Below are positions 11,038 to 21,530 of a DNA stretch of 64,000 nucleotides, piece after piece. Origin of the DNA: Cryptomeria japonica (lineage: Eukaryota; Streptophyta; Pinopsida; Cupressales; Cupressaceae); the NCBI RefSeq assembly GCF_030272615.1, contig NC_081412.1, positions 38,818,911-38,882,910 of the forward strand, given 5' to 3'. How positions within the stretch are numbered: the stretch's first letter is position 1; every line of letters starts with the position of its first letter. The notes beneath the pieces are model-generated. The model was not told the DNA's origin. It made no database searches and was given only the letters and a program-made list of their open reading frames with translations. The translations under genes and the position numbers were made by a program.

Positions 11038-12540
11038 GGATCAAGAGGTATCAAAGGAAATCAAGGAAAGGGCAACTCAAAAAAGAAGAAATGGAAATCA
11101 AAGCCTAAGGGAAAAGCACCATCTTCTCCACAACAAGGGGATTCATTAAATTCCAAGAGAGATAATTCACCAAAGAGAGAAAGACCTACTTGTGCTTATT
11201 GTAAAAAGATTGGTCATGAGGAGCATCGTTGCCATTCTAAGAAGATTGATGAACTTACACATATCATCAAAAAGCATAACATTGATTTACCTAAAGTCTA
11301 CAAGAAGGATGATTCATCAACTTCCACTTCCTCACATTCAAAAGGAAAAGGGCAAGCATTCATGGCTTCTACAAGTGGGAAGACTCACTCTTTTGGAACA
11401 AGAAAAGGAAAAGCTCTATGTGCTACTTTCAGTCATAATTCAGAGAGATGGCTTCTAGATTCAGGGGCTTCTCATCATATGGCATCTTCGCAGTCTATGT
11501 TCTCTACATTTGAGCCTTGCACCATGCCACAGATTTTGATGGGCAATCATACATACATGGATGTGATTGGGAAAGGATCTATTGCAATTGGGGATAACTC
11601 CTTCAATGATGTGTTGTGTGTACCTCATTTGACAAACAATCTCCTTTCTATCTATCAAATCACACATGGCGCAACTAAGAGAGTTGTGGAGTTCACACCT
11701 GACTCAGTTTTCATTAGAGACATGGAGACTAGAGCTATCATTGCAATTGGGGTGGTTGATCATGCATCTCGGTTATACTCCTTTTCAGATTTTGTTGATG
11801 ATGATGATTTCACATTTGATGATTCTACACATGATGATCACACTTCTTATGATGGTTCATATTTTGAGGAGAACTTTGGACACTTGAACATGGGGATTCT
11901 CACATGTGACCCCATTCTTGAGTCTTGTATTTCATCTCCTCATATTGATATCACATCACCTATTGCACCTGATGATGTAGATAGTGCGACAGTTTTGCCT
12001 TCATGTGATTCAGTGCAGCAAGATATTCATTGTCTTCCAGCTTCAGATTCATGGGATAATTACTTGACAGATATTGCAGGTTTATTTGTGGAATCCTACA
12101 TTGCATATTTGGGAGACATCATTGATGACATTCATCTTCTCTTTGATGAAGATGATCCTTCTTCGATTGTTGTGAGGGAATACTCTGACCCTCTTGTTCA
12201 TTCTCTACATGATCATTCTTTCAAGGTTGACATGATTGTGGATACTTATGTACAATAGTTGGAGGAGGTCTCTTTATGCTTTGAGGAGACACATGAGTCT
12301 TTGGACATTGTTCTACATCCATCTCCACTAGATCTTGCAGTGCCTTTTTCAGCAGTGTGGCATAGTTTACCACCTTTGGAAGGGGTATCTTTCAGCATCA
12401 ACATGGGGACACTTGAGCAGTTTTCATAGATTCCTTTCATCTTGAATTTTCTTCATACATCTTCTCTTCATGATTGGGGAGACTTCATGGATACACCTTT
12501 GGTTTTGTTCTTCCTAAGGGGAGGAATGTTGTTCGACATT
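11038..12540 (+). pseudogene. Gag-protease-acidic ORF of B' (5'-truncated)
   Basis: The frame is open from the junction at 11038 to the stop at 12256-12258, and continues with two more stops to about 12540. The CCHC knuckle CAYCKKIGHEEHRC starts at 11191. The copia-type protease shows RWLLDSGASHHM at about 11445-11480, with the standard D-S-G. A block VPHLTNNLLSIYQITH follows, as in copia polyproteins. From about 11800 the usual GAG-pre-integrase and integrase are replaced by an Asp-rich stretch (DDDDFTFDDSTHDD, later DDIHLLFDEDDPS). The same acidic region is kept in the other copy. No integrase, RT or RNase H is present. Confidence 0.85.
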
Positions 12541-12909
12541 CATGGAGCAGTTTCTTCATACATCGAGCTTTTTCCATTGGTGCAGATTCTCCATTGAGGG
12601 GGGGTCACAGTTTGACTTCTCTTCTTCTCTCATATGGGGGGGACTTTTTCCTCACATGGGGTTTTGTTCCTCACATTCTTCTATGAGAGTTCTTTTGTAT
12701 AGCTTTCTTCTCTCTTTTTGGGGGAGGGTTTTTTCCCATTGGGTTTTTCTCTCTTTCCCCACTTTGTGAGAGATTCCATTGCATTGGTTTGCATGCATTT
12801 GCATTTGTACATGGGTACCTAACATGGCCTCATAGCTGGGACCCATCTTGCATTGCTTAGTTGCATTGCAGACTTAAGTGCATTCCCCTAAGTTGCACTT
12901 AAGGGGGGG

Positions 12910-13408
12910 TGTTGGTGTAAATAATTATTCATCATGGATATTATTACACTTTACTTAAGTTTACTTAGGATAATGCATTTCATAGTAGTTTGGATATGAG
13001 ACACTTGGGTGTTTGTGCCATATTGGGATAGTGTGTGTAGGAGAAATTTCACCTTTTATGGTGTTGATCTTGTTATTACACTATCATATCCACTTATTGT
13101 GGAGTGATAATTCCACCTTCGATGGGTGATCCACCTCATGTGGAATATTATATTATTTCTCCTACCTACCCACACCTATTTCCTACCTACCCTTGTTTCT
13201 TATTGAGCCACATGTCATATTTGTGTGCTCATACATCCATATGGCCTTGCCTATATAAGCAGGCCTCTATTCATTGTATGTAACTATTGAACTATTGAAT
13301 CATATTATTGATCATCTTCTATTGATGAGAATACAGTTTATTCTTGTCCTATATTGTGTCTCTATTTTGTACAGTTCATTGAGCTCTTGATCTTGGAAAA
13401 ATCTAACA
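12910..13408 (+). repeat. 3' LTR of B', with TATA box
   Basis: Begins TGTTGGTGTAAATAATTATT directly after the purine tract CTTAAGGGGGGG and ends ATCTAACA. It matches, inverted, the LTRs at 47138-47599 and 50894-51340. A TATATAA at 13252-13258 is the likely promoter. Confidence 0.88.
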
Positions 13409-13877
13409 AAGATGATTCTTTCAAAGTGGCAGGAAATATTTTGAGTCTATGGGCATCTGTAGTATAATCAAAACTCCTACAGAGAACATCAAACTCAAAC
13501 AGAAATGTGTTTGGATCCTCTTTCACTAATCCATAGAATTTAGGGAGGGAAGAAGCTAGAATGTTCTTGAGATTAGCATTATCATGTTGATCAGATATGG
13601 TGAACTCAAATGTTGGGTCTAAAGGTGGATTATTCCCACCAGGAGGTGGATTATTTTGTATTCGACTAGTGGGGGGAATTACCAAATGAAATTCTTCTTT
13701 TGGTGGTCCAAAAAGGAACTGGAGACTACTTTCTGGAAATTCAGATTCAGGGTGGTTCAAATTCTCTAGGGTTTGGTAAAGTTTAGAAAAAGGATTTATA
13801 TCTGAGGCATCAATTTCTACATGATTAGGATGACTGGATAGAAATCTACCTAGAACATCTCTTATTCACCTATGCAT
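13405..13877 (-). pseudogene. Gag N-terminal part of element A
   Basis: The start is set at 13877 (ATGCATAGG), the same start as gag in D (40957). A TGA follows at codon 4, where D has CAA. The open part 13362-13760 gives the LPKFYGLVKEDPNTFLFEFD block of Athila-type retrotransposon gag. Similarity to D stops after LKESSL at about 13405, where the LTR of B' begins. Residues read beyond that point come from B'. Confidence 0.8.
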
Positions 13878-13977
13878 GTAGATTCATAAGATTTTTTTAA
13901 CAATCAGGTATACCAGAAAAATAATTAACTAAAAACTAAAAAGACAATAACCATAACAGGTTCTTAGTTTGACACCA

Positions 13978-13995
13978 TCCCCAGCAACGGTGCCA
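13978..13995 (-). promoter_or_regulatory. Primer binding site of element A (tRNA-Asp type)
   Basis: On the minus strand this reads TGGCACCGTTGCTGGGGA, four bases from the 5' LTR end (14000). It closely resembles TGGCGCCGTTGCCGGGGA, the complement of the 3' end of plant tRNA-Asp used by Athila-type elements. The tRNA assignment is from memory of that sequence. Confidence 0.8.
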
Positions 13996-13999
13996 AAAA

Positions 14000-15241
14000 T
14001 GTTCAACCTATTAATAAGAATAATAACTCTAGTTGAAGTCTCAACCCGAAGTTTGGACATTCACTTGGTAAAAACACTATTTCCATAGCTAGTGTTCATT
14101 TGATTATCAACCCAGGGACGTAATACTTGAAATGGATCTGCACTATATGTGTACTAAGTTCTTGCAATAGTTACTCTACATTACTGTAGCAACTAACATT
14201 ATGCAGAAAAGATAAGAAAGAACTGAAACTATTGAAAAGCTACAGGAAAAATTCTGCATTAACATCAATTTAATTAAACAATACTGGCTAAGTTCAATGT
14301 TGATAAACAGAAATTACTCTGTTTTCAATGGATCTGTTTCCAATGGCTACAGGAACAGTCAATGCAAGAACATCTACTGCATCTAAAGAATAAAACTAAT
14401 CTTAACAAAGTCACAGGAACACTCACCAAGTGGGGCCCCTTGGATGAGTGGTTCCAGGCTTCAAAAAACAACACTAAGTGCTCAGAACAACATATCTTTA
14501 TTCATTGTTCTTCAGAAGTCATTACATGATTCAACATCAAAAGAAACTCAAAAACACTTGTAAAAATCCTCTGCTCTATTTTCTCTCTTTTTCCATCTAA
14601 CCTCTGAGAAGAGATCAAGATCTTATTTTAAAATAAAACATCTACTTAAAACAACATCGATCATGCCGAAGAGAAGAGGCGGATAACTAATCAAGAAAGG
14701 AGATAGCTAGAGTTAAGCTACAGAAAATGCGGATCTAAACCGAACCACAGTCATAACATGTTGTGGTGGTATTTACAACAATAGTGTCCACTTAAGTTAT
14801 ACATCTGTAGTATCATGTGATTACTTCTCCTCTGTTGTTCCTTGCGTTCTTCAGCATCTCTGTCAATTTGCTCTTCCAGACATCTCCTTAAATATCTCTT
14901 CCTACAACTGGCGGTGATAGAAGAACTTCCACCGCAACATCATTTATTCCCTGCACTTCAAAAGAAATAGCATACAAGAACATACATATATATTTCAATT
15001 AATTAAAACATCCATTAATTTCGTACATGATATTGCCTAAGCAATCCGCATGGCAACAGGAATGAATGACATGGCTACAGGAATAAACTGGCAAAGACAA
15101 AACATGTTTTAATAGGTTCAGGGTACCATCTGAAATACATATAGTAGACTTCTGATACATCATTACTATTATGTAAATCAAAATAGGACAAAAGCTTAAG
15201 AGTTCTAAGGATAAAAATAGGCTAATGTCTTAACTCATCAA
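14000..15241 (-). repeat. 5' LTR of element A
   Basis: This 1242-bp direct repeat of 2580-3821, minus strand, runs from TGATGAG at 15241 to GAACA at 14000. Scattered substitutions against the 3' LTR show that the insertion is not recent. It contains two copies of the TGGCTACAGGAA-type motif (14344 and about 15074). Confidence 0.93.
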
Positions 15242-15762
15242 ACACAGACCTATCCCACACCTAAAACAAATCAATGAAATCGAAAGGAAAAACAAATGGG
15301 ATGAGTCAAAATTAAAATTCGACTCCCCCCAAAGCTAGGTTTTACAATCGATTAAAAATACAATCAAATTTGGTATTGACCATATGCATTGGAGAATTGC
15401 TTCAATGCATTCGATCAATAACAAATTTCATTGAAAAGAGGGGGAAAATAATACATATCTGAATCTCTGCAAATTGATTAATAAAATGTCAAGCTCCTCC
15501 ACAAATCTCCAAGAACACAAAAAGATAGAACTAGGGAAAATAAATTGGGTAAATAAAGAGGTGGAGAAACCCAATTGGAAAAGAATCCTTCAAAATCATA
15601 AATGCAAGTCGTTCACATTAATAATGTTAATCAGACCTATAAGTTTGATTGACATTATCAATCTAAAAACTCCCAAAATGCAAAATCTGGTTTAAAACTT
15701 GACTTGATATTTGAAAAAAAAATTAAGTGTAATTTCGGACTTAAACCCCAATTTTGCACTTA
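15242..15762. repeat. Hairpin array, right half (beyond element A)
   Basis: The hairpin pattern of 1907-2569 continues here, less regularly. Examples: GAGTC/GACTC around 15304-15324; ATGCATTG/CAATGCAT around 15381-15410; a 14-base arm pair with 12 matches at 15623-15636 and 15643-15656 around the loop CTATAA, the same loop as in the unit at 1920; AAGTG/CACTT arms at about 15725-15762. No gene is supported here. The short frame at 15474-15695 is a by-product of the repeat. Confidence 0.65.
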
Positions 15763-15924
15763 AACGGGAAAAACATTCTAAGTTAAAATTTCAAAATTTT
15801 AACTCAGAGGAGGGAAGAACTAACTTCGAATAATTGATATTCAAAGACTAATGAGATGACCAAAATGTCTCAATTACTCAGCCTAAGAGAAAAGAGGGAT
15901 GAATTGAGAAAAAATTAATAGGGG

Positions 15925-16356
15925 TCATCCTATTTTCACAAAAACGAAAACGAGGACAACAGACCCTTTACAATTTTTTAGCAAATTCATTTTTTCCCTT
16001 TCCCCAAGGCCTTGAAATTTATTAACATGTTGTCTGCTTAAGGAGTCTTTATTCATCGACAACTCTTCTTTTAACACCATATTAGTAGGGTAATTCTGAA
16101 GATATGCCTCAACATTCAGAAGTTTCTCATTAAGATTATCCTCTAGTTCTCTTTGTCCATAGCTATTTTCTTTCCTATGGTTTGGTAAATCAATTTCCAT
16201 CCATTAGTATTATGTTCTCATATTTCTATGGGTGATTTATCCCTTAACATCCATCTAGTAATCTCCCTCAGGGTGAAGATAATATGATTCCAATCTTCAT
16301 CCTTTACGAGATTTGTGTTAAGCAAAAATTTGTTAACATCTTTGTGCACATCGTTA
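15925..16356 (-). pseudogene. Unrecognised coding remnant
   Basis: A 91-codon minus-strand open stretch (15925-16200), Asn/Lys/Glu/Leu-rich (ELEDNLNEKLLNVEAYLQN, LKEELSMNKDSL), would form a helical coiled coil. The helix plus its downstream basic part is reminiscent of the region before the RT domain in plant L1-type LINE proteins, but nothing diagnostic is visible. It could equally be a piece of element F. A truncated F LTR follows at 16357. Confidence 0.25.
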
Positions 16357-16634
16357 TTGTTGATGGTGTTTTGATGCACTATCAAACATGGAATAAATTA
16401 TTGAATACTTTATCCTCTCTTGAGTAAAGACTCTCAAATGCTAAAGATTTTTTAAGGATCACTTGAGATGACTTCAAGGTTCTTTTATGTTAGGTCTTCA
16501 TGTGTTGGATAGCCTCAATGGTATTGATGTGATTTTCTGTACCAAAAAGGGGACTTACACAATTTTTTAATGATAAGATAAGCTCAATGGTTTGATGTTC
16601 TTCAAATAATGTTGCAATATTGCTCTTCTTTTTT
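16357..16634 (-). repeat. Truncated LTR of element F
   Basis: This stretch matches 21531-21810 (both carry TGTTGATGGTGTTTTGATGC, then CTCTCAAATGCT, then GATCACTTGAGATGACTTCA). The LTR end, on the minus strand ending CCATCAACA, is kept. The remaining LTR, about 1 kb in the other copy, is absent, and coding sequence begins directly at about 16634. Confidence 0.75.
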
Positions 16635-17455
16635 ATAGCAAGAAGCAATCCATGGATTAGTGACTCATATTCTACTACGTTGTGTGTACATGGAAATTGT
16701 AATCTATGCACTGCAAGATATGCTTCTCCTAATGGACTAATCAACTCAAAGCTATCTCTAGCTCCTTTCTTAGACTTGGATTCATAAAATCATAACATCT
16801 AAGCTTGATTTTCATCTTTTAGGGGTTGGCACTATTTCGAATGACTAGGTGGCTCTATGGTTCTTTTATCATTGCAACTTCCTTTGTCAAAGGAGCTTCT
16901 TCCTAATTTTCAACGTTCTCTTGGAGTAATTCTATCTTATTTCCCTTGAATGCATGTGGGACCTTCTTGTATACTTTCTCTAAAGCAATTTTGCATATGG
17001 AACAGGTTAATTTGGAATGGAAAGCATTATGGATTCGGCCCCAATTTGGTAACAACAAGTCTTTGATGAATGCTTTATTATTTAATTTCATCCATTTATT
17101 TATATTCTTAAGGATAAATCTTTTGAAATTCTCAAATGTGCCTTCACTATCTGTAGAGGAATCATCGTTACTTTCAATGAAAACTTTAGTTGATTGAGTT
17201 ATTGGCTAGATGTCATTGTTATTAGCCAGCACTTGGAGCATAAGAACTTCTTTAGTTCTATAAGTGCCCTATCTAGTTCAAGAAATAGAAATTCATTGTT
17301 TTCTCCATATTCAGTTATCACCAATTTCAATATTGGAGTGCTATCAATCCTGATTTGATTAGGAAACCCTTTCCAAGGTAACCACATGTGTAAAAAATCT
17401 ATCATACCCATAATGTTGTTGGGATGTGTTGTTGTCATTAATTTCAACATAATCT
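16635..17455 (-). pseudogene. Pol remnant of element F with RNase H-like segment
   Basis: The piece 16635-16744 reads LGEAYLAVHRLQFPCTHNV followed by VEYESLIHGLLLAIKK. This matches the archaeal-like RNase H of Tat-type Ty3/gypsy elements (pattern: L-F-C-TNN-AEYEAL-GL-A). Upstream pieces (16903-17091, 17199-17450) are open but not recognisable. No RT core or integrase is visible, so most of pol has been deleted or has decayed. Confidence 0.55.
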
Positions 17456-17459
17456 TATG

Positions 17460-18749
17460 TTCTTGTGCTTCGATGTTGCAAAGAGTTGGTTCGTTTAGTA
17501 TGTTGCAGATATGCTAATGTGGTTTAATGGGTTATGAGATAAGTATATCTAGGTGATTTAGCATAATTTTCATGATTCTGTGAGGTAATTTGCTCAAGTT
17601 ATGGATTCTGGTATTGAAGCTAGATTTTCAGTGTTCAGTGGTTGGCAGAGTTGTGATATTCGATTTGTATTGCTCTAGAATGATTATATCTTGAGTTGCA
17701 GATTTGGGAGAGTGTTTGGGATGCTCTTGTGTGTCCTCAATTCATATGGTTAGTGATTTGGTACTCTGCAAGTTATCTTTCTAAGTTTCAATTGTTATTG
17801 TTGAGTGTTCTTGAGTATCAGTGCGATGATCGATGAAGATTTTGTTAAGTGGTGTCGGTGCGATTATTGTTGATGGATTTAACATGCTTGTGGGTGTTTC
17901 GTGATCATGTCCTATTTGTGTCGCTAGTCTATATTGATCCTTATGTGTGTTATTGAATATTTTATTAGTCTAGTGGTTTTCTTCATGTTATGCGATATAT
18001 TTGGTGGTGTAGCATGGTGTAGATGATCTTGGTGTGTTATTCGGTGATGTTGCATGTTCGAGGTTTTGATTTAGGTCCATGTTATGTCCTTGCCAACATT
18101 GTATTATTCTGGTTATTGATCTATGTATTGTGTGATGTAATTTTGTAATTAGTTCTTATGTGTTGAGCTGACCTTGAGGTCAAGGTTTATGATTTGTATA
18201 AATAATTGTAATATCCATGTAAGTTGGATGTTTGTGTTGTGTCTACAATATTAGAGAGTATTGTATATGAGAACAAGTGAATTGATGTTTCGATAGTGTC
18301 AAGTGAAGAGAAGAGAAGTGTTGCAGAGCAAACAAATGTGTTTAACCAAAATTGTGATCGGGCATTTGGAGATGCTATTCTTTCAGTTCATGTAAACCGG
18401 ATTGGTATCCAATCTTCGTAAGGCAGTGGACCTTCCCTGGGTTGTATCCCTTTCTGTTATGTTGAGCACTGAGCTCTAGGTAGTGTTCCTGAATGCATAT
18501 GCATTCCCCATTGTAATATTTTCACATACTACTGTGGAGTATCATCATATTGTGGGTAGGTTCCCACTGTAATTTTTCCCTTAAGCAGTTTTTCCACATC
18601 AAAATTTATGTGTTATGTGCATTGTTGTTATGGTGTTCATTTTTTTTGTTATTGTTGATGATCAGATTGGAAATTGTGCATAATTTTCTTAAGTTTGGTG
18701 AAAACTGATTCACCCCCCCTCTCGGTTTTCCTTCCTTGTTTTTGCCAAC
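17460..18749 (+). mobile_element. S: copia-type solo LTR inside element F
   Basis: About 1.3 kb with LTR hallmarks but no coding region: a TATAAATAA at 18197-18205, the copia R/U5 block TTTTTCCC-(10 nt)-GTTTTTCCAC at 18569-18600, then TTCACCCCCCCTCTCGG and the end GCCAACA at 18749. The same succession occurs at the LTR ends of C and E. The 3' end is sharp. The 5' end lies somewhere in 17455-17520 and I could not fix it or find a target duplication. It probably arose by LTR-LTR recombination. Confidence 0.65.
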
Positions 18750-18759
18750 AAACCGTTCA

Positions 18760-19690
18760 ATCGTCTAGACCAATCCCTACTTAAAAGCATACCATATCCA
18801 TCTGGAATGTCGACCACTGAAATATCAATGTAGTTTTGAATCCTTAGGTCAACTGCTAATTACATAGGAATAGTTTGATTCATCTATCTTTGAGATGGAC
18901 CTACATTTCTAGCTTGAAACTATGAGGTAGTCACACCTTTCTTATACTTAGGTGCATCCTTAGGATAACCCTGCATGTTGCTTGTGTTAGGATTTGGCAA
19001 TGTTAATAAATTATTCAGAGGAATTGATGTAGTCAAGGGACCTTGCACCCTATTGTTCCCTTGATAAACTCTTGGTTGGTTGTTACTAGATGTATGTTGA
19101 TAGTTCTAAACTTCTCTTGTTCCTTCCATGAGGATTCTATTTTCAAGCGGGGGAAATACATAATTTGATTCTTCAACTGGATCATTTTTAGACAAAGGCA
19201 GGAACCTCGAACTTAATAGTACCAAAGGAGCATTCACTTCTACAGGTGGAAATCTACCGTCTTGATCTAGCATGTCTATGTCCATTGGAGGAAATTGAAA
19301 ATCCTCTAAAAATAAATCTTGATCATATCTAACTGTAGGCACTATTTCATATCCGGTTGTTGGAGGGTTCAGCCACTTCTATTCTATACTTCTTGCCTAA
19401 ATATGTTAGTTATGACTTTAAATTCGGGACACTGCAATTAGGAATGATGACTTGTGTTGTGCAATCGACACCAATTTGATAGAGTTGCCTCAAAAAGGAA
19501 AACTTTGTCACTTGATTTCTTATCGTCTGTCAGTGGATTGTCCAAAGGTGAAGGAACATTTCCATTATTAAGTGTCGTGTTCCACATCCTTTTCTAAAAA
19601 ATGTTGATTGTTGTCACGAAACCCTTGATTGTTCCCTTGAAAGTTTTGATTATTTCCTTGGAAGTTTTATTTGTTTCTCTAATAATTTTG
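18760..19690 (-). pseudogene. Gag-pol junction remnant of element F
   Basis: Minus-strand coding-like sequence with stops follows the gag of F. The longest open piece, 19106-19342, is acidic and Pro-rich (EDFQFPPMDIDMLDQDGRFPP). Just after gag (19600-19690) the minus strand carries repeated Asn/Gln codons (QNF, NNQ), a low-complexity gag tail. No protease motif is visible. Confidence 0.4.
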
Positions 19691-19729
19691 GTAGTTATCT
19701 TGATTTCTCTGGAAATTCCTTTACATGCT

Positions 19730-21490
19730 CTATACTTGATTATTCTGGTTTTGCAAATAGGTGACATTTTTTGACAATTTTTTTACTTGTTCGATTAATT
19801 CTCTCATTTCTTCTTTTTCTTCTAGTGTTCTAGTGGCAGTTGGTGCACCTTGTAGGTTTACAAGATTTGTTTTTTGTGCTTGTGACACTTGACTACTTAG
19901 ATGTAGTACCAACTGATTAGATGGATGTGGAGTCGAATACGCTAATAATGGGGTTGGATTTAATACTAGTGTTTGATTTATCAATGTTTGGTTCAATCCT
20001 TGTATTTGGTTGGTCGTTGCTAGTGCTCCCATATGAAGTAATGGACCTGTGATGTTTTGACACAAATCTCTACTGACCTTGACTACTTTGGTATATATTG
20101 CACTTAAATCTACTAGAGGAGAATGAGCTTTTACAAACATTGTCGTGAGAGGGTCTAAATCATGGTAGTATATTTCAAGTGTGTCTACTACAAGATAAGG
20201 AGGCTTCAACCTCATGTAAGCTCTAGGGAATCTATTGTTGAATGAATTTATTGGCTCATTATTGGTCCTTCTACATTCAATAAATTGCATATACAAATCT
20301 ATCGGTGTAACTAGAAGACCGAACTTGCCAAGTAAATCATCCTTAAGCAGTTCCCATGATGTAATAGACCCTATAGGAAAATGGATAAACCAAGAAAGTT
20401 CTTCATATCCTAATGAATATGGAAAGAGCCGATAGGAAACATTTGCAAATCGAATTGTCTTATCCCTCAAAAAATCTTCAAATAGTTTGATGTGCTCTTT
20501 GGCAGTTTGGTTTGGATCCTTAGGATGGAACTTAGACCAAAAGTTCTCTGGGTTCTTTGGCATATCATGGTAAGTTGAAAATTGGATAAGAGATGGGTTG
20601 TTGATCATCCATGTAGCACCATTAAGAACATGAGGAGCAGGTTGGGGAGTTATCTGGTGAGCCATTGTACTCCCACCTAATTAAGAACTTGACTGCATGA
20701 TTGTCTGAATCACTAGTTGGCTTATTGCTTGTAGGACTGACTGAATTATGTTGTTTTGAGTAGTCCCTTGATCTTGATCTTAATCTTAATTCAAGTGTTG
20801 GGGTGGCAGAGTTTGAAATGAATCAAAAATATTTTCTACTACTAACTCACTTCCCCAATTGAATATTAAATCTTGATTGGATGATGCTTTGTGTCTTTTA
20901 GTCCTCGCTTTAGGTGTACATCTCGATTCTTGATGCTTTCTTTCTCCTGGTGTAGACCGTAGGATTCTTTGGAATATTTTGGGTGAAAATGAATTGATAT
21001 GATCGAGCATGATTGTCCTTTGATTTACTGATGTGGAGGAAGGGTAAATCTTTGATCAAGGAGTTCTCTTTCAATAGTGATACCAATCTCTATAGCCTTC
21101 TCTTCTTCTTTGATCAACATAAGGCTCATGTCAACGTACTGGTCATCACTACTCCTATCGTACCAAGTGAGATGATCAAGCCCAACAATAATTCTTTCTT
21201 GATGATTTTCATATACAAGGTTTGTTTCTACCACTTCTAATGAGCCTCTATGTGGTAGGCCCATTGTGATTCATGATAAACCGATTTCCTTGAATGCTTG
21301 TTCTAGGGATGCTGACTGGAGGTTGATATCCCTATTCTTCTTCCATGTCAATAACACTCCTTACTCGTATGAATTCTACTAAACTCCTTTGATTTCTCCA
21401 TGCAAGAGTATTGAACTATGAAATGATATCCCGTTGTTTTCCAAAACATAACTCTTCTTCTATCAAAACCATATGATTTGAAACAATGAG
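19730..21490 (-). pseudogene. Gag of element F (Ty3/gypsy retrotransposon gag)
   Basis: The best part, 19730-20665, 311 codons, has the retrotransposon gag core: a segment with ENFWSKFHPKDPNQTAKEHI, then YRLFPYSLGYEELSWFIHFP and SWELLKDDLLGKFG, then FIECRRTNNEPINSFNNRF. This corresponds to the Retrotrans_gag family (F-L-SL-A-WY-LP; W-L...F-KF; Q-..E-l-dY..RF). Upstream open pieces (20786-21010, 21025-21264) look like the N-terminal part of the same product, now out of frame. It ends with a coiled-coil segment (EEKEEMRELIEQVKKL). It belongs to the same minus-strand unit as the LTR at 21531. Confidence 0.75.
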
Positions 21491-21530
21491 ATTTCACTTT
21501 CTGCCCTCCTTCTAGTGCTAATTTTGTTGA

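Larger units (their letters stand above)
11036..13408 (+). mobile_element. Element B': 5'-truncated copia-like non-autonomous element
   Basis: This is a second copy of the B family (full-length copy at 47138-51340). It starts inside gag at 11036-11041, with no 5' LTR and no N-terminal gag. It runs through a CCHC knuckle, protease and acidic ORF to a 3' LTR ending ATCTAACA at 13408. The element A gag resumes at once. B' is in opposite orientation to A. One deletion that removed the 5' end of B' together with adjacent A gag explains the structure. Confidence 0.85.
2580..15241 (-). mobile_element. Element A: Athila-type Ty3/gypsy LTR retrotransposon, degenerate
   Basis: Two direct LTRs of 1242 bp flank gag, protease, RT, RNase H, integrase and a third ORF, all on the minus strand. 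The order PR-RT-RH-INT defines Ty3/gypsy. Athila placement rests on a primer site resembling tRNA-Asp, the protease motif D-L-G-A-S, an RT with FGLCNAP, and a long ORF after integrase. The LTRs start TGATGAG and end near GTTGAACA. The flanks share ACAC (2576-2579 and 15242-15245), a probable decayed 5-bp target duplication. Gag is disrupted by element B'. Coding parts hold many stops and frameshifts, so A cannot move on its own. Confidence 0.93.

Noticed and set aside
12474-12846. Short open frames on both strands near the 3' end of B'
   Set aside because: They lie in the U/G-rich non-coding tail between the acidic ORF and the LTR; B shows the same region without conserved frames.
13978-13995. 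tRNA-like sequences at primer sites (also 30956, 40836, 50882, 58740, 63679)
   Set aside because: Only 12-18 bases matching tRNA 3' ends and placed next to LTRs; no full tRNA fold is present.
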